A stretch of 64,000 bases of DNA, taken from the NCBI RefSeq assembly GCF_004322705.1, contig NZ_SIZZ01000001.1, forward strand, positions 1,426,001-1,490,000, written 5' to 3'. Below, in pieces: positions 38,921 through 47,373 of this stretch. This stretch comes from Dyella terrae (GTDB lineage Bacteria > Pseudomonadota > Gammaproteobacteria > Xanthomonadales > Rhodanobacteraceae). A model generated the notes under the pieces. It was not told where the DNA came from and did no database searches. It was given only the letters and a program-made list of their open reading frames with translations. Within the stretch, counting starts at the first letter, position 1. Every line of letters starts with the position of its first letter. The position numbers and the translations under genes are program-made.

Positions 38921-39208
38921 ATGCCCATGATCCGCATTCGCCTGATCGGAAGCCGCGAACAAGCCGACACGGTCATCAATGCGCTGCACGGCATTGACGG
39001 CATCGAGCACGTGGAGGAAGTGGATGACCTGATGCAGGACATGCGTGATGACTCCAGCTCCAGCGATCTGGTTGACGACGAAGGCGGCGGGCTCTTCCGT
39101 ATCGAAGTCCAGGCATCCGACCAGCGCCACGCCGGCGCGGTGCGTGACGTCGTGGAGTACGAGGCGTTCAACCTGGGCGCTGTGGCGGAGTTCGTGGAAG
39201 AGTTCTGA
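38921..39208 (+). CDS. Small acidic protein of unknown function
   Basis: The 95-residue protein has alternating strand/helix pattern (IRIRLIGSREQADTVINAL, then FRIEVQASDQRHAGAVRDVV) like a ferredoxin-type or ACT-like fold, split by an Asp/Ser-rich loop. GAGG sits 7 bases before the ATG. Divergent from the methyltransferase gene. No family was recognised. Confidence 0.7.
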   Translation: MPMIRIRLIGSREQADTVINALHGIDGIEHVEEVDDLMQDMRDDSSSSDLVDDEGGGLFRIEVQASDQRHAGAVRDVVEYEAFNLGAVAEFVEEF

Positions 39209-39348
39209 CGCCTTGCCGGCATGAATCGATCCCGAACGGGACCACCCCAGGCGCCGTGCGCTGTATTCCTCCCGCCCGCTCCCGCGTTCACAGGCCATGT
39301 CCGGCGCCCAGCGCCGGCGCACATGCCCACGACCGGAAGCGATTTCGC

Positions 39349-40905
39349 ATGCGCACACGAGCCTGGCTGCCACGACGTCACCCGCCCCTCTTCGCCTTTG
39401 CAACCCTTGCGCTGACCTTGCTGGCGGGCGCGCCTGCTGCCTGGGCGCGCGATAACCCGACCCTGACGAGCGAAGACATCGCCTGGCTGCGCCGCGATGG
39501 TTTCGACCTCGACAGCGCAAGCGTCGCCCAGTACGCCGCCATGGGACGTTCGCGCTATCTCGACGCGCAGCTGGATGATCGCCTCGGTGATGCGTTACCG
39601 CCGGCCATCAGCCAGTTGATCCAGAGTTACGAGGTCGTCAACACGCCTGCGGACCAACTGCTGACGACGTTCCAGACCGAACAGCAACGCATCAAGGACA
39701 TGCCGGACGGCGATGCGAAGACCGAGGCAAAGAAGGCTCAACAGAAACACGCCGGCGAGCTGCTGCAGGAATCCCAGCAGGCCGAGCTGCTGCGCGCGGT
39801 TTATGGCGCCAATCAGCTCAAAGAACAAATGGTGTGGTTCTGGCTGAACCACTTCAGTGTGTATGGCGCCAAGGGACGCGTCCGCCTGGTCATCGGGCAT
39901 TACGCCAGCGACAGCATCCGTCCCTACGCACTGGGCAAGTTCAGGGATCTGGTCATGGCGACGCTGCAAAGCCCGGCCATGCTCGAATTCCTCGACAACG
40001 CCCAGAACGCGAATGGCCACGTCAACGAAAACTACGCGCGCGAGCTGATGGAGCTGCACACGCTGGGCGTCAATGCGGGTTATACGCAACAAGACGTCCA
40101 GCAACTCGCGCTGATCCTCACGGGCGCGGGCCTCGCCCTCCGCCAGGATCGGCCACCTCGCGTCAATCCGCGCTATGCGAATTATTACGTGCGCAAGGGC
40201 CTGTTCGAGTTCAACCCGATGCGACACGACTTCAGTGACAAGGTCCTGCTCGGCCACACCATCAAGGGCAGCGGCTTCACGGAGATCGAACAGGCCGTAG
40301 ACCTGATCACGCACCAGCCGGCGTGCGCGCATTTCATCTCGCTCAAGCTCGCCCGCTATTTCGTCGCCGACGAACCGCCGCCGGAGCTTGTCGACCGCAT
40401 GGCGAAAACGTTCCTGCGCACGGACGGCGACATCGCCAAGGTGCTGCGTACGTTATTCGAATCGAAGGAGCTGGTCGCCGCTAAAGGCGGCAAGCTAAAG
40501 GACCCCACGCAGTTCGTCGTATCGGCCGTGCGCCTCGCCTACGACGGTCGCCCCGTCGTGAACGCCCGTCCGATGCTGAACTGGCTCAACCAGTTGGGTG
40601 AGCCCTTGTACGGTCGCCTGACGCCCGATGGCTGGCCGCTGGATGCCACGGGCTGGTCCAGTTCCGGACAGATGGCCAAGCGTTTCGATATCGCCCGCGC
40701 CATCGGCACGGGCACCAACCGCCTGTTCGTGCCGGAAGGTTCGCAGGGCGTTGCGCCTGGCTTCCCCATGCTGACCAGCAAGCTCTACTACGCCGCCATC
40801 GAGCCGCATCTTGCGCCTGCCACGCGCGATGCCCTTGGCAAGGCTGCGTCGCAGCAAGAATGGAATACGTTCCTGCTGGCCTCGCCTGACTTCAATTACC
40901 GTTGA
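39349..40905 (+). CDS. DUF1800 family protein
   Basis: The 518-residue protein has a signal peptide (residues about 1-34, cleaved after AWA) and the DUF1800 body: MVWFWLNHFSVYG, GKFRDLVMATLQSPAML, NENYARELMELHTLGV, and LARYFVADEPP. DUF1800 and DUF1501 genes are commonly paired in bacteria, and here the DUF1501 gene follows after 16 bases. Their joint function is not established; they are exported proteins. The ATG with GGAAG upstream was chosen. Confidence 0.9.
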   Translation: MRTRAWLPRRHPPLFAFATLALTLLAGAPAAWARDNPTLTSEDIAWLRRDGFDLDSASVAQYAAMGRSRYLDAQLDDRLGDALPPAISQLIQSYEVVNTPADQLLTTFQTEQQRIKDMPDGDAKTEAKKAQQKHAGELLQESQQAELLRAVYGANQLKEQMVWFWLNHFSVYGAKGRVRLVIGHYASDSIRPYALGKFRDLVMATLQSPAMLEFLDNAQNANGHVNENYARELMELHTLGVNAGYTQQDVQQLALILTGAGLALRQDRPPRVNPRYANYYVRKGLFEFNPMRHDFSDKVLLGHTIKGSGFTEIEQAVDLITHQPACAHFISLKLARYFVADEPPPELVDRMAKTFLRTDGDIAKVLRTLFESKELVAAKGGKLKDPTQFVVSAVRLAYDGRPVVNARPMLNWLNQLGEPLYGRLTPDGWPLDATGWSSSGQMAKRFDIARAIGTGTNRLFVPEGSQGVAPGFPMLTSKLYYAAIEPHLAPATRDALGKAASQQEWNTFLLASPDFNYR

Positions 40906-40921
40906 TCGTCCGGAGCGCACC

Positions 40922-42124
40922 ATGCATCGCCGCCAATTCCTTCGCTCACTGACCGCCGCGGCCATCGCCGCCCCCACGTTGAGCTTCAGCTCTCGCCTTT
41001 TCGCGGCGCCCGCAAGCGCGCCGCGCATGCTGGTGGTTTTCCTGCGCGGCGGGTACGACTGCAATCACCTGCTGGTGCCTTGCGGCAGCGATTTCTACTA
41101 CGAATCACGACCCAACCTTGCCATCGCGAAGCCCGACGCCACGAATGCCCAGAGCGCGATCGCACTCGACGGCGGCTGGGGCCTGAATCCCGCGCTCCGC
41201 GACTCCCTGTATCCGCTCTGGCAACGCAAGCAGCTGGCTTTCATCCCCTTCGCCGGCACCGACGACATGTCGCGCAGCCACTTTGAAACGCAGGACAACA
41301 TCGAAGCAGGCCAGGCCACGGGCCAGCGGTCCGACTATCGCAGCGGCTTCCTGGCCAGGCTCTCCGGCGAACTGACCAACGCGCCGCCCATTGCATTCAC
41401 CGATGCCCTGCCGCTGAGTTTCCAGGGCGGCAAGCACGACATTCCCAATGTGTCCCTGCGCGGCAACGCGAAGGCGAATTTCGACGACCGGCAATCGTCG
41501 ATCCTGGCCGGCATGTACAAGGGCACGCCCCTGGCATCGGCTGCTTCCGATGGCCTCGAGCTTCGCCAGAAGGTCTCAGCCGAACTGCAGGATGAAATGG
41601 CCAAGGCCAATCGCGGCGCGGCCAACGCACGCGCTTTTGCTGATGAGACGCGACGCATGGCGACCTTGATGCAAGCGCAGTTCCGCCTCGGCTTCGTCGA
41701 CGTGGGTGGCTGGGACACGCACGTGAATCAAGGCAACGCCAATGGCGCCTTGACCAATAATCTGGCGAGCCTGGGTGAGGGGCTGGCCAGTTACGCCGAT
41801 GCACTGGGCGAGGAATGGAACAACACCGTCGTCGTGGTGGTATCCGAGTTCGGCCGCACCTTTCGGGAGAATGGAAACAAAGGCACCGATCACGGGCACG
41901 GGACCGTCTACTGGGTGCTCGGCGGGCAGGTCCGCGGCGGACGCGTCCTTGGCGAGCAGGTCGCCGTGACCGCGCAGAATCTGCTGCAAAACCGCGACTA
42001 CCCGGTGCTCAACAATTACCGCAGCGTCCTCGGCGGATTGTTCGGACGTGTCTGGGGCCTGTCGCCCACCCAGGTGGGCGATGTGTTTCCGGGCGCGAAG
42101 GCCGTGGACCTTCAGCTGGTGTGA
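40922..42124 (+). CDS. DUF1501 family (sulfatase-fold) protein, Tat exported
   Basis: The 400-residue protein has a twin-arginine signal (RRQFLRSLTAAAIAA), then LVVFLRGGYDCNHLLVPCG, GTDDMSRSHFETQDNIE, DVGGWDTHVNQG and VVSEFGRTFRENGNKGTDHGHG, which define DUF1501. The alkaline-phosphatase/sulfatase-like fold is known for the family; the activity is not. It forms an operon with the DUF1800 gene upstream. GGAG lies 7 bases before the ATG. Confidence 0.92.
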   Translation: MHRRQFLRSLTAAAIAAPTLSFSSRLFAAPASAPRMLVVFLRGGYDCNHLLVPCGSDFYYESRPNLAIAKPDATNAQSAIALDGGWGLNPALRDSLYPLWQRKQLAFIPFAGTDDMSRSHFETQDNIEAGQATGQRSDYRSGFLARLSGELTNAPPIAFTDALPLSFQGGKHDIPNVSLRGNAKANFDDRQSSILAGMYKGTPLASAASDGLELRQKVSAELQDEMAKANRGAANARAFADETRRMATLMQAQFRLGFVDVGGWDTHVNQGNANGALTNNLASLGEGLASYADALGEEWNNTVVVVVSEFGRTFRENGNKGTDHGHGTVYWVLGGQVRGGRVLGEQVAVTAQNLLQNRDYPVLNNYRSVLGGLFGRVWGLSPTQVGDVFPGAKAVDLQLV

Positions 42125-42138
42125 CTACGGCGCGATGA

Positions 42139-43479
42139 TCAGGGTGTCTGCGCCACGCGCTTCACGGTGACGTCGCCATCGCGCTCACCGGGCACGATCT
42201 GCCATCCATCCGCCAGCACAAGCGTCCAGCCCTTGTCGCCAATGGTGCCGTGTTGCCCCGGAGCTGCCAGCGCCCGGGGCACCTGCACTTTCGACCAGTC
42301 TCCGGCGAGCAGCGCACCATCGCGCACCTCAAGCGATCCCCAGTCGGCGACGAACTTCGCGCTTGGATATACGGTTCCCGCCGCGCCCATGGCCACCAGA
42401 TTGCGCGGATCAAACATGACCCTGGGGTTGCTCAACGGCAAGACCAGGATGGGCGACTGCACGAACTTGTTTCGATAAGTCGCCAGCTCCCGCTCGCGCT
42501 CGGCCGCTCGTTTCGTTTCGCCGGCAAGCAGGGTGGCGCCATCGTAGGCTTTGGCGCGCACTGCCAGTTGCGCATCGGCCTGTGTTGCCGAAGCGGACAC
42601 CTTCAACGCCATGGCCAGCAACGAGGCTGGCGTCTCATCTGCCTGCTCGCGGATTTGCACCCGCCAGTCCGGCGCGTAGCGATCCAGCAGCAGGCCATAG
42701 GCCGGTCCGGTGGCGTAAGCGAACGAACGCACGAAACTTGGATCGGCCACATGCGAGCTAAGGTCGTGCAGCGCGAGGGCCGTGCGCTCCGATGGATCCG
42801 AGCCGCCGATCATGATGCCCGTGTATTCGGCCAGGCCTTCGTTGCGTTCGAGCGAGCGCTCCGCGGCGCGGGCTTGCGGGAACGTGGCGTAGCGCCTGTC
42901 GCGAAACATCAGCGCATCGCGTGCATGTGCCCTGATCGTCGCATCGTCATTCGCTTTTAGCGCCGCGGCCAGGGCGCGCCATTCGAGCTGCAGGAGATAG
43001 CGACCCTGGAGTTCGTCCAGGTGCCCGTTGCTCTGCTCCCCCTTCGCCTCCAGACCCAGCTCGGCCTGCACGCGATGGAAGGACTCATGCGCCATCAGCA
43101 CGCGCTGCTGAACGGCGTCGGTCGGCATGGGCCACTGGACCTGGACCCATTTGACGCCCGACCACTCCACCGACGTATTGGCGATGGTCTCGCCTTCCGG
43201 GAGGCGACCGATGAAGACGCCGTGCTCCTCCACCAACGCGTTGTACCGGTCAGGCGCGTTGGCGCTGACACGGCGCGTGGCCGGCTCGACGATCATCATC
43301 GGCCCGCAGAGGCTCCTGCCCCAAAGCTTGCCGCCGTCGGCGTCGCACTGCTGCTTCGCTTCGTCGAAGAGCGCCCTGGCGCGGGACGGAGTGAGGTCAT
43401 TGGCGTCCTGTGCCAGGCCACCGCTCACCACGCCCATCGCCAGCCCCAGGCCGACCATCCACCGTTCGCTACGACGCAT
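42139..43479 (-). CDS. Secreted zincin-like protein with HESFH motif
   Basis: The 446-residue protein has a signal peptide (about 1-23, ending GGLAQ). A hydrophobic helix carries His131-Glu132-Ser-Phe-His135 (LMAHESFHRVQ), and NEGLAEYTG (Glu214/Glu218) about 80 residues later could supply the third zinc ligand, as in gluzincin-type peptidases. No named family was recognised. AGGTGGGG precedes the ATG used; an in-frame ATG lies 7 codons earlier. It is convergent with the DUF1501 gene. Peptidase function is inferred from the motif only. Confidence 0.7.
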   Translation of the reverse strand: MRRSERWMVGLGLAMGVVSGGLAQDANDLTPSRARALFDEAKQQCDADGGKLWGRSLCGPMMIVEPATRRVSANAPDRYNALVEEHGVFIGRLPEGETIANTSVEWSGVKWVQVQWPMPTDAVQQRVLMAHESFHRVQAELGLEAKGEQSNGHLDELQGRYLLQLEWRALAAALKANDDATIRAHARDALMFRDRRYATFPQARAAERSLERNEGLAEYTGIMIGGSDPSERTALALHDLSSHVADPSFVRSFAYATGPAYGLLLDRYAPDWRVQIREQADETPASLLAMALKVSASATQADAQLAVRAKAYDGATLLAGETKRAAERERELATYRNKFVQSPILVLPLSNPRVMFDPRNLVAMGAAGTVYPSAKFVADWGSLEVRDGALLAGDWSKVQVPRALAAPGQHGTIGDKGWTLVLADGWQIVPGERDGDVTVKRVAQTP

Positions 43480-43530
43480 ACCGACCCCACCTTCATCCAT
43501 GGCAAGGCGCGACTGTAGCCGCGCCGTCCA

Positions 43531-44436
43531 TCAATTGTCGCGTGACACCAGCAGCCCCTTGGCCAGCTGGCCGTGCATCTTGCCCAGGCCCCGCACCACG
43601 TGCAGCGTCACGAAGAGCAGCAGCACACCGATGACGAACAGCGCCGCCGCGTCCCAACCCGTGGGCGTGTGGCCGCCGAAGCCGTAGTCGACCGTCATCC
43701 AGCGGGTCCACTCTTCGCCCAGCGCGTAGCTGATGGGCGCACCGACCAGCGCCACCGAAACCGCCGTCAGCGTCACGGTCAGCGTGAAGTAAAGAATGCC
43801 CAGCGGCAGCATCAGCAGCATGTAGAGCATGGTCGTCCACGTGCGCGGATCACCAAACATGCGACCAATGCGACGCATGATCGACAGGCCCTTGATCGCC
43901 GGATAGGGCGGCCTGCGGGGCATGCGCACACCCAGCATCGCCTCGACGATGCGCCCTTCGATCAGGGACAACGCCCGCACGGTTGCGAAGAACAGCACGA
44001 TGAAAGGAATGCCGATGATCAACACCGAAAGGCCCGCCGAGAGGCTCACGCCCGTGACGGCCCAGGTGAAGTACACGATGCCCGTCGCCAGCGACAGCAG
44101 CATGTAGAACATGGCGCCCCAGGTGCGTGCGTCGGCGGCCACGCCGAAGAAGCGGCCTACGAGCGAGCGCGGACGCGGCGGTGGCGGCGTGCGCAGGGCG
44201 CGCTGGATCTTGATCTCCTGGTCGCGGTAGATCTCGGCCACTTCCTCGGGGGCGCCGTAGCTCCCCACGACCTTGGCCACCAGCTCGGCTTCGGACTTGC
44301 CGGGCATCTCCTGCCATTCCGCACGCAGGTGTTCCTCGGCGTCGTACAAGGCGTCCTGGATCAAGGCCGGATCGGCGCCGGACAACGCAGCGCGAAGCTG
44401 CTCCAGGTACTCCGCGATAGTGCGCGGCGTGTTCAT
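43531..44436 (-). CDS. Membrane protein with HAAS-type and sensor-like domains, partner of PadR
   Basis: The 301-residue protein begins with a short helical domain (YLEQLRAALSGADPALIQDALYDAEEHL) of the HAAS/DUF1700 type. Two similar membrane units follow, each starting with an R-T-W motif (ARTWGAMFYMLLSLATGIVYF and PRTWTTMLYMLLMLPLGILYF), typical of putative sensor domains beside PadR regulators. It is an inner-membrane protein. Its ATG overlaps the PadR stop (ATGA), so the two are co-translated. It may sense envelope stress or an exported ligand, which is inference. Confidence 0.82.
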   Translation of the reverse strand: MNTPRTIAEYLEQLRAALSGADPALIQDALYDAEEHLRAEWQEMPGKSEAELVAKVVGSYGAPEEVAEIYRDQEIKIQRALRTPPPPRPRSLVGRFFGVAADARTWGAMFYMLLSLATGIVYFTWAVTGVSLSAGLSVLIIGIPFIVLFFATVRALSLIEGRIVEAMLGVRMPRRPPYPAIKGLSIMRRIGRMFGDPRTWTTMLYMLLMLPLGILYFTLTVTLTAVSVALVGAPISYALGEEWTRWMTVDYGFGGHTPTGWDAAALFVIGVLLLFVTLHVVRGLGKMHGQLAKGLLVSRDN

Positions 44437-44798
44437 ATCACCCCTCCTGACAGCACGGAATCGACGGAATCGCGCGTGGCATGCCATGCCGCGCTCCACT
44501 CACGCAGAACGTCGCGACCCAATGTGGTAATGCGGTAATACCTTCGCGGTGGCCCACTGACCGAGGGCTCGACCTCACTGTCGAGCAGACCACCGCCTTC
44601 CAGATTGCGCAGCACCGGATAAAGCGCGCTCTGCTTGCCTGCCAGGACGCCCTCTCCCACCTCTTCCAGCCGCTTGGCGATCTGGTAGCCATACATGGGC
44701 TGCCGCGCCTGCCCGAGGACCGCCAGCAAGACCAGCGATACCGTGCCCGCCGACAGCTCCTTCTGGAACTTCTTCAATAGCCCGGAGACTTCGTCCAT
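44433..44798 (-). CDS. PadR-family transcriptional regulator
   Basis: The 121-residue protein has the PadR winged helix: QPMYGYQIAKRLEE, GKQSALYPVLRNLEGGGLL and RRYYRITTLGRDVL. It is short, with only one C-terminal helix for dimer contact. ATG 44798 has GAGGG 8 bases upstream; another ATG lies 2 codons earlier. It is co-translated with a sensor-like membrane protein, a common pairing. A perfect 19-bp dyad upstream is probably its own operator. Confidence 0.9.
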   Translation of the reverse strand: MDEVSGLLKKFQKELSAGTVSLVLLAVLGQARQPMYGYQIAKRLEEVGEGVLAGKQSALYPVLRNLEGGGLLDSEVEPSVSGPPRRYYRITTLGRDVLREWSAAWHATRDSVDSVLSGGVI

Positions 44799-44836
44799 GG
44801 ACATACCCTCACGGCAACTTACCCGTGAGTGAAGGT

Positions 44837-44855
44837 TAGTGTGAAGTTCACACTA
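44837..44855. promoter_or_regulatory. Perfect 19-bp dyad, probable PadR operator
   Basis: TAGTGTGAA-G-TTCACACTA is a perfect inverted repeat 38 bases before the padR start. Confidence 0.65.
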
Positions 44856-45001
44856 GTACATGGGCGGGAAGTCATGGGTGCCGGTTCCACTTGTGCACGA
44901 GTTTGTTGATGACTTGGGTACTTCCTCTTGATTGACTTATGGGCAACGTCCGGACACCGGGCCCGTGCCGGACCGGTGACCCCATGGACAGGAGCCACGT
45001 C

Positions 45002-45313
45002 ATGAATCACGCCACCCAGCAGGACACCAGCCGCCGCGGAACGGAGTCGATGGCTGAGCGGGCGCCACGGACCTTCGGCGAATCGCATGAGCGGCCTGTG
45101 AAAGCACCGTCGAACCACCCAACGTCGCCCGACATTCCGCGCCCGATTCCAAACAACCCGATTCCAAACGAACCGATGATCGGCAACCACACGTCTTCGC
45201 AGCGGCAGGAGCCTCGCGGCGAGCCGCACCGCCAGCAGCCGAAGCAACCGGACCAGGCGAACCCGCCGGGCCGGCCCTCACGCAACCCGCGGGAAACCGA
45301 CGAAGCGGAATAA
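45002..45313 (+). CDS. Small Pro/Asn-rich disordered protein
   Basis: The 103-residue protein is hydrophilic and predicted to be disordered, with PIPNNPIPNEP repeats and many Gln, Arg and Pro. It has no signal peptide or membrane segment. AGGAG lies 7 bases before the ATG, which supports translation. It sits 57 bases before the topoisomerase gene on the same strand. No function was recognised. Confidence 0.6.
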   Translation: MNHATQQDTSRRGTESMAERAPRTFGESHERPVKAPSNHPTSPDIPRPIPNNPIPNEPMIGNHTSSQRQEPRGEPHRQQPKQPDQANPPGRPSRNPRETDEAE

Positions 45314-45370
45314 GGCGCTTGAAGTGATGGCCGCGCCCCGAGCCTCCCTCACAGGTCAAACGACGTCGCC

Positions 45371-46369
45371 ATGCCCCGACTGCACTACGTCAACGACCAC
45401 GCGCCCGGCTTCCACCGGGTGAGGCGCGGCCGGGGCTTTGCCTACCAGAACACCCGCGGCCAGGCCATTCACGACCCCAAGGTGCTGGCGCGCATTCGCG
45501 CCCTGGCCATACCACCGGCTTACGAAGAGGTCTGGATATGCCGCGATCCGCTGGGGCATCTGCAGGCGACGGGCAAGGACAGTCGAGGACGCAAGCAGTA
45601 CCGCTATCACCCGCAGTGGCGACGTACTCGCGACAAGGGAAAATTCGAACGACTCGCTGCGTTCGGCAAGGCACTTCCGCACCTGCGTCGCCAGCTGCGT
45701 ATCGACATGCGACGGCCCGGATGGCCACGGGCAAAAGTGCTTGCCCTGATCGTGCGATTGCTGGACCAGACGTCGCTGCGCATCGGCAATGACAGTTACG
45801 CCACGAATAACGGCCACTATGGCCTGACCACGCTCCGCAACCATCACCTTCGCAAACATGCTGAAGGCCTTGAGCTGCGCTTTCCGGCCAAAGGCGGGCG
45901 GCGGAGCACGGTCACCCTGACCGATGCGCGCGTCTTTCGGTTGCTGCGAGGCATGCAGCGTCTCCCGGGGCAACGCTTGTTCCAGTACCGCGATGACCAG
46001 AACATCATCCACTCGCTGGAGTCAGGCATGGTCAACGACTATCTCCGCAGGCATATGGGCGATGATTTCAGTGCCAAGGACTTCCGCACCTGGGCAGCCA
46101 CCGTCGAGGCAGCCAGGCAATTTGCGAAAGCGCCGCCGAATGCGGATATGAATCAGCGGCAGCAAACGCAAACGGCAAATGGCGTATTCGAAGCGGTGGC
46201 CGATGTGCTGCAGAACACAGCGAACATATGCCGCAAGAGCTATGTGCACCCGGACATCAAGGTGCATTGGGAGCGCGGGACGCTCAGGCGATTCGTTGGC
46301 GAACGGGTGCTATCACGGCCACGTCAGCTGGAAGCATCCGTGGTTCGCCTGCTGCTTCATCGCCCCTGA
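45371..46369 (+). CDS. Bacterial DNA topoisomerase IB
   Basis: The 332-residue protein is a poxvirus-like type IB topoisomerase: PPAYEEVWICRDPLGHLQATGKDSRGRKQYRYH, LLDQTSLRIGNDSYA, DFRTWAAT, and the nucleophile Tyr291 in CRKSYVHP. It nicks and rejoins one DNA strand to relax supercoils without ATP. The length fits bacterial members. It is convergent with the AraC-family gene. Confidence 0.93.
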   Translation: MPRLHYVNDHAPGFHRVRRGRGFAYQNTRGQAIHDPKVLARIRALAIPPAYEEVWICRDPLGHLQATGKDSRGRKQYRYHPQWRRTRDKGKFERLAAFGKALPHLRRQLRIDMRRPGWPRAKVLALIVRLLDQTSLRIGNDSYATNNGHYGLTTLRNHHLRKHAEGLELRFPAKGGRRSTVTLTDARVFRLLRGMQRLPGQRLFQYRDDQNIIHSLESGMVNDYLRRHMGDDFSAKDFRTWAATVEAARQFAKAPPNADMNQRQQTQTANGVFEAVADVLQNTANICRKSYVHPDIKVHWERGTLRRFVGERVLSRPRQLEASVVRLLLHRP

Positions 46370-46427
46370 GGCATACGCACGTCGCACAACCTCGCATGAC
46401 AACGATGCAAATGCCCCTGAATGCGGC

Positions 46428-47243
46428 CTAGCTGCGACGCAACCATCGCGCCATGTGGCTGCCGTGCGTAAAGCCCGTCGCCAGCGCGACGTCCGTCGAC
46501 GACATCCCACCCTGTTTGAGCAACGCTCTTGCCCGCTCCACGCGACGCTCCATGACAAAACGATGCGCGGGCATGCCGACAGCCTGACGGAACATCGGCT
46601 TGAAATGCGACACGCTGTAACCGGCAATCGCGGCCAGCTCGGCCAGGGTCAGGTCCTGGTCGAGATGGGCGTCGACAAAATCGAAGACCTGCCGCAGTCG
46701 CCATGACGCCAAGGCAGGCGTGCGCAGGTCGGACGGTGCGTCGTGCTGCTGCAGCGCCAGCAGGCGCGCCGCCAACGCGGTGCCGAGGCTGTCGGAGTAA
46801 AGCCGCCCGCCGGGATAACCGTCGCGCTCTTCCGCCTGCATCATCCAGCCGATGCGTTCGATGTGCGGATCGCGAATATGGATGGCGGGCGCCAGGTCCT
46901 CGAAACGCCTGGCACCACTCTCGGCAAGGACATCGGGCGACAGGCGCAACAGCAGCGACGTCGCCGGCTGCGACACGATCCAGCGCGTGCTCGACCCGGC
47001 CGGCACGACGCAAAACTGTCCATGCAGGCGCGTGCCCTGCCGCTCCATCCGGCCATCCTTCCAGGTCACCGGCACAGGCTTTCCAAGATGCAGGCAGAGC
47101 ACGTGGCGATGATCGACGGGAGACTGGAAGACGCCCGTGGGCACAGGTGTCTGCAAGACATCCAGCCAGGGCAAGGCGCCCGGCGCCGCGAGCTGGCTGG
47201 AAGGATCCGGGTAGCACGATGGCCGATCGGTCATGGGGCGCAT
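46428..47243 (-). CDS. AraC-family transcriptional regulator
   Basis: The 271-residue protein has an N-terminal cupin-like region (residues about 30-110) and a C-terminal double helix-turn-helix: LTLAELAAIAGYSVSHFKPMFRQAVGMPAHRFV and VERARALLKQGGMSSTDVALATGFTHGSHMARWLR. It is divergent from an alpha/beta-hydrolase gene, and a 20-bp tandem repeat in the shared gap is its likely binding site. It therefore probably activates that hydrolase. A second ATG lies 3 codons in. Confidence 0.9.
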   Translation of the reverse strand: MRPMTDRPSCYPDPSSQLAAPGALPWLDVLQTPVPTGVFQSPVDHRHVLCLHLGKPVPVTWKDGRMERQGTRLHGQFCVVPAGSSTRWIVSQPATSLLLRLSPDVLAESGARRFEDLAPAIHIRDPHIERIGWMMQAEERDGYPGGRLYSDSLGTALAARLLALQQHDAPSDLRTPALASWRLRQVFDFVDAHLDQDLTLAELAAIAGYSVSHFKPMFRQAVGMPAHRFVMERRVERARALLKQGGMSSTDVALATGFTHGSHMARWLRRS

Positions 47244-47276
47244 GCTACACCTGCGGCGGCGCGGTAACCCGTGCCG

Positions 47277-47316
47277 AACATCATCCCGGCGTGCTCAACA
47301 TCATCCTTTTGTGCTC
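47277..47316 (+). promoter_or_regulatory. 20-bp tandem direct repeat, probable AraC-family operator
   Basis: AACATCATCCnnnnGTGCTC occurs twice head to tail (47277-47296 and 47297-47316), identical except for the middle 4 bases. The 20-bp period puts both copies on one DNA face. The array ends 57 bases before the hydrolase start, close to where a -35 would lie. Confidence 0.8.
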
Positions 47317-47373
47317 GCCGGGTTTACCTGCCCGCCGCATCCTTTGCCCCATCCCCACCGATGGAGCATCACG

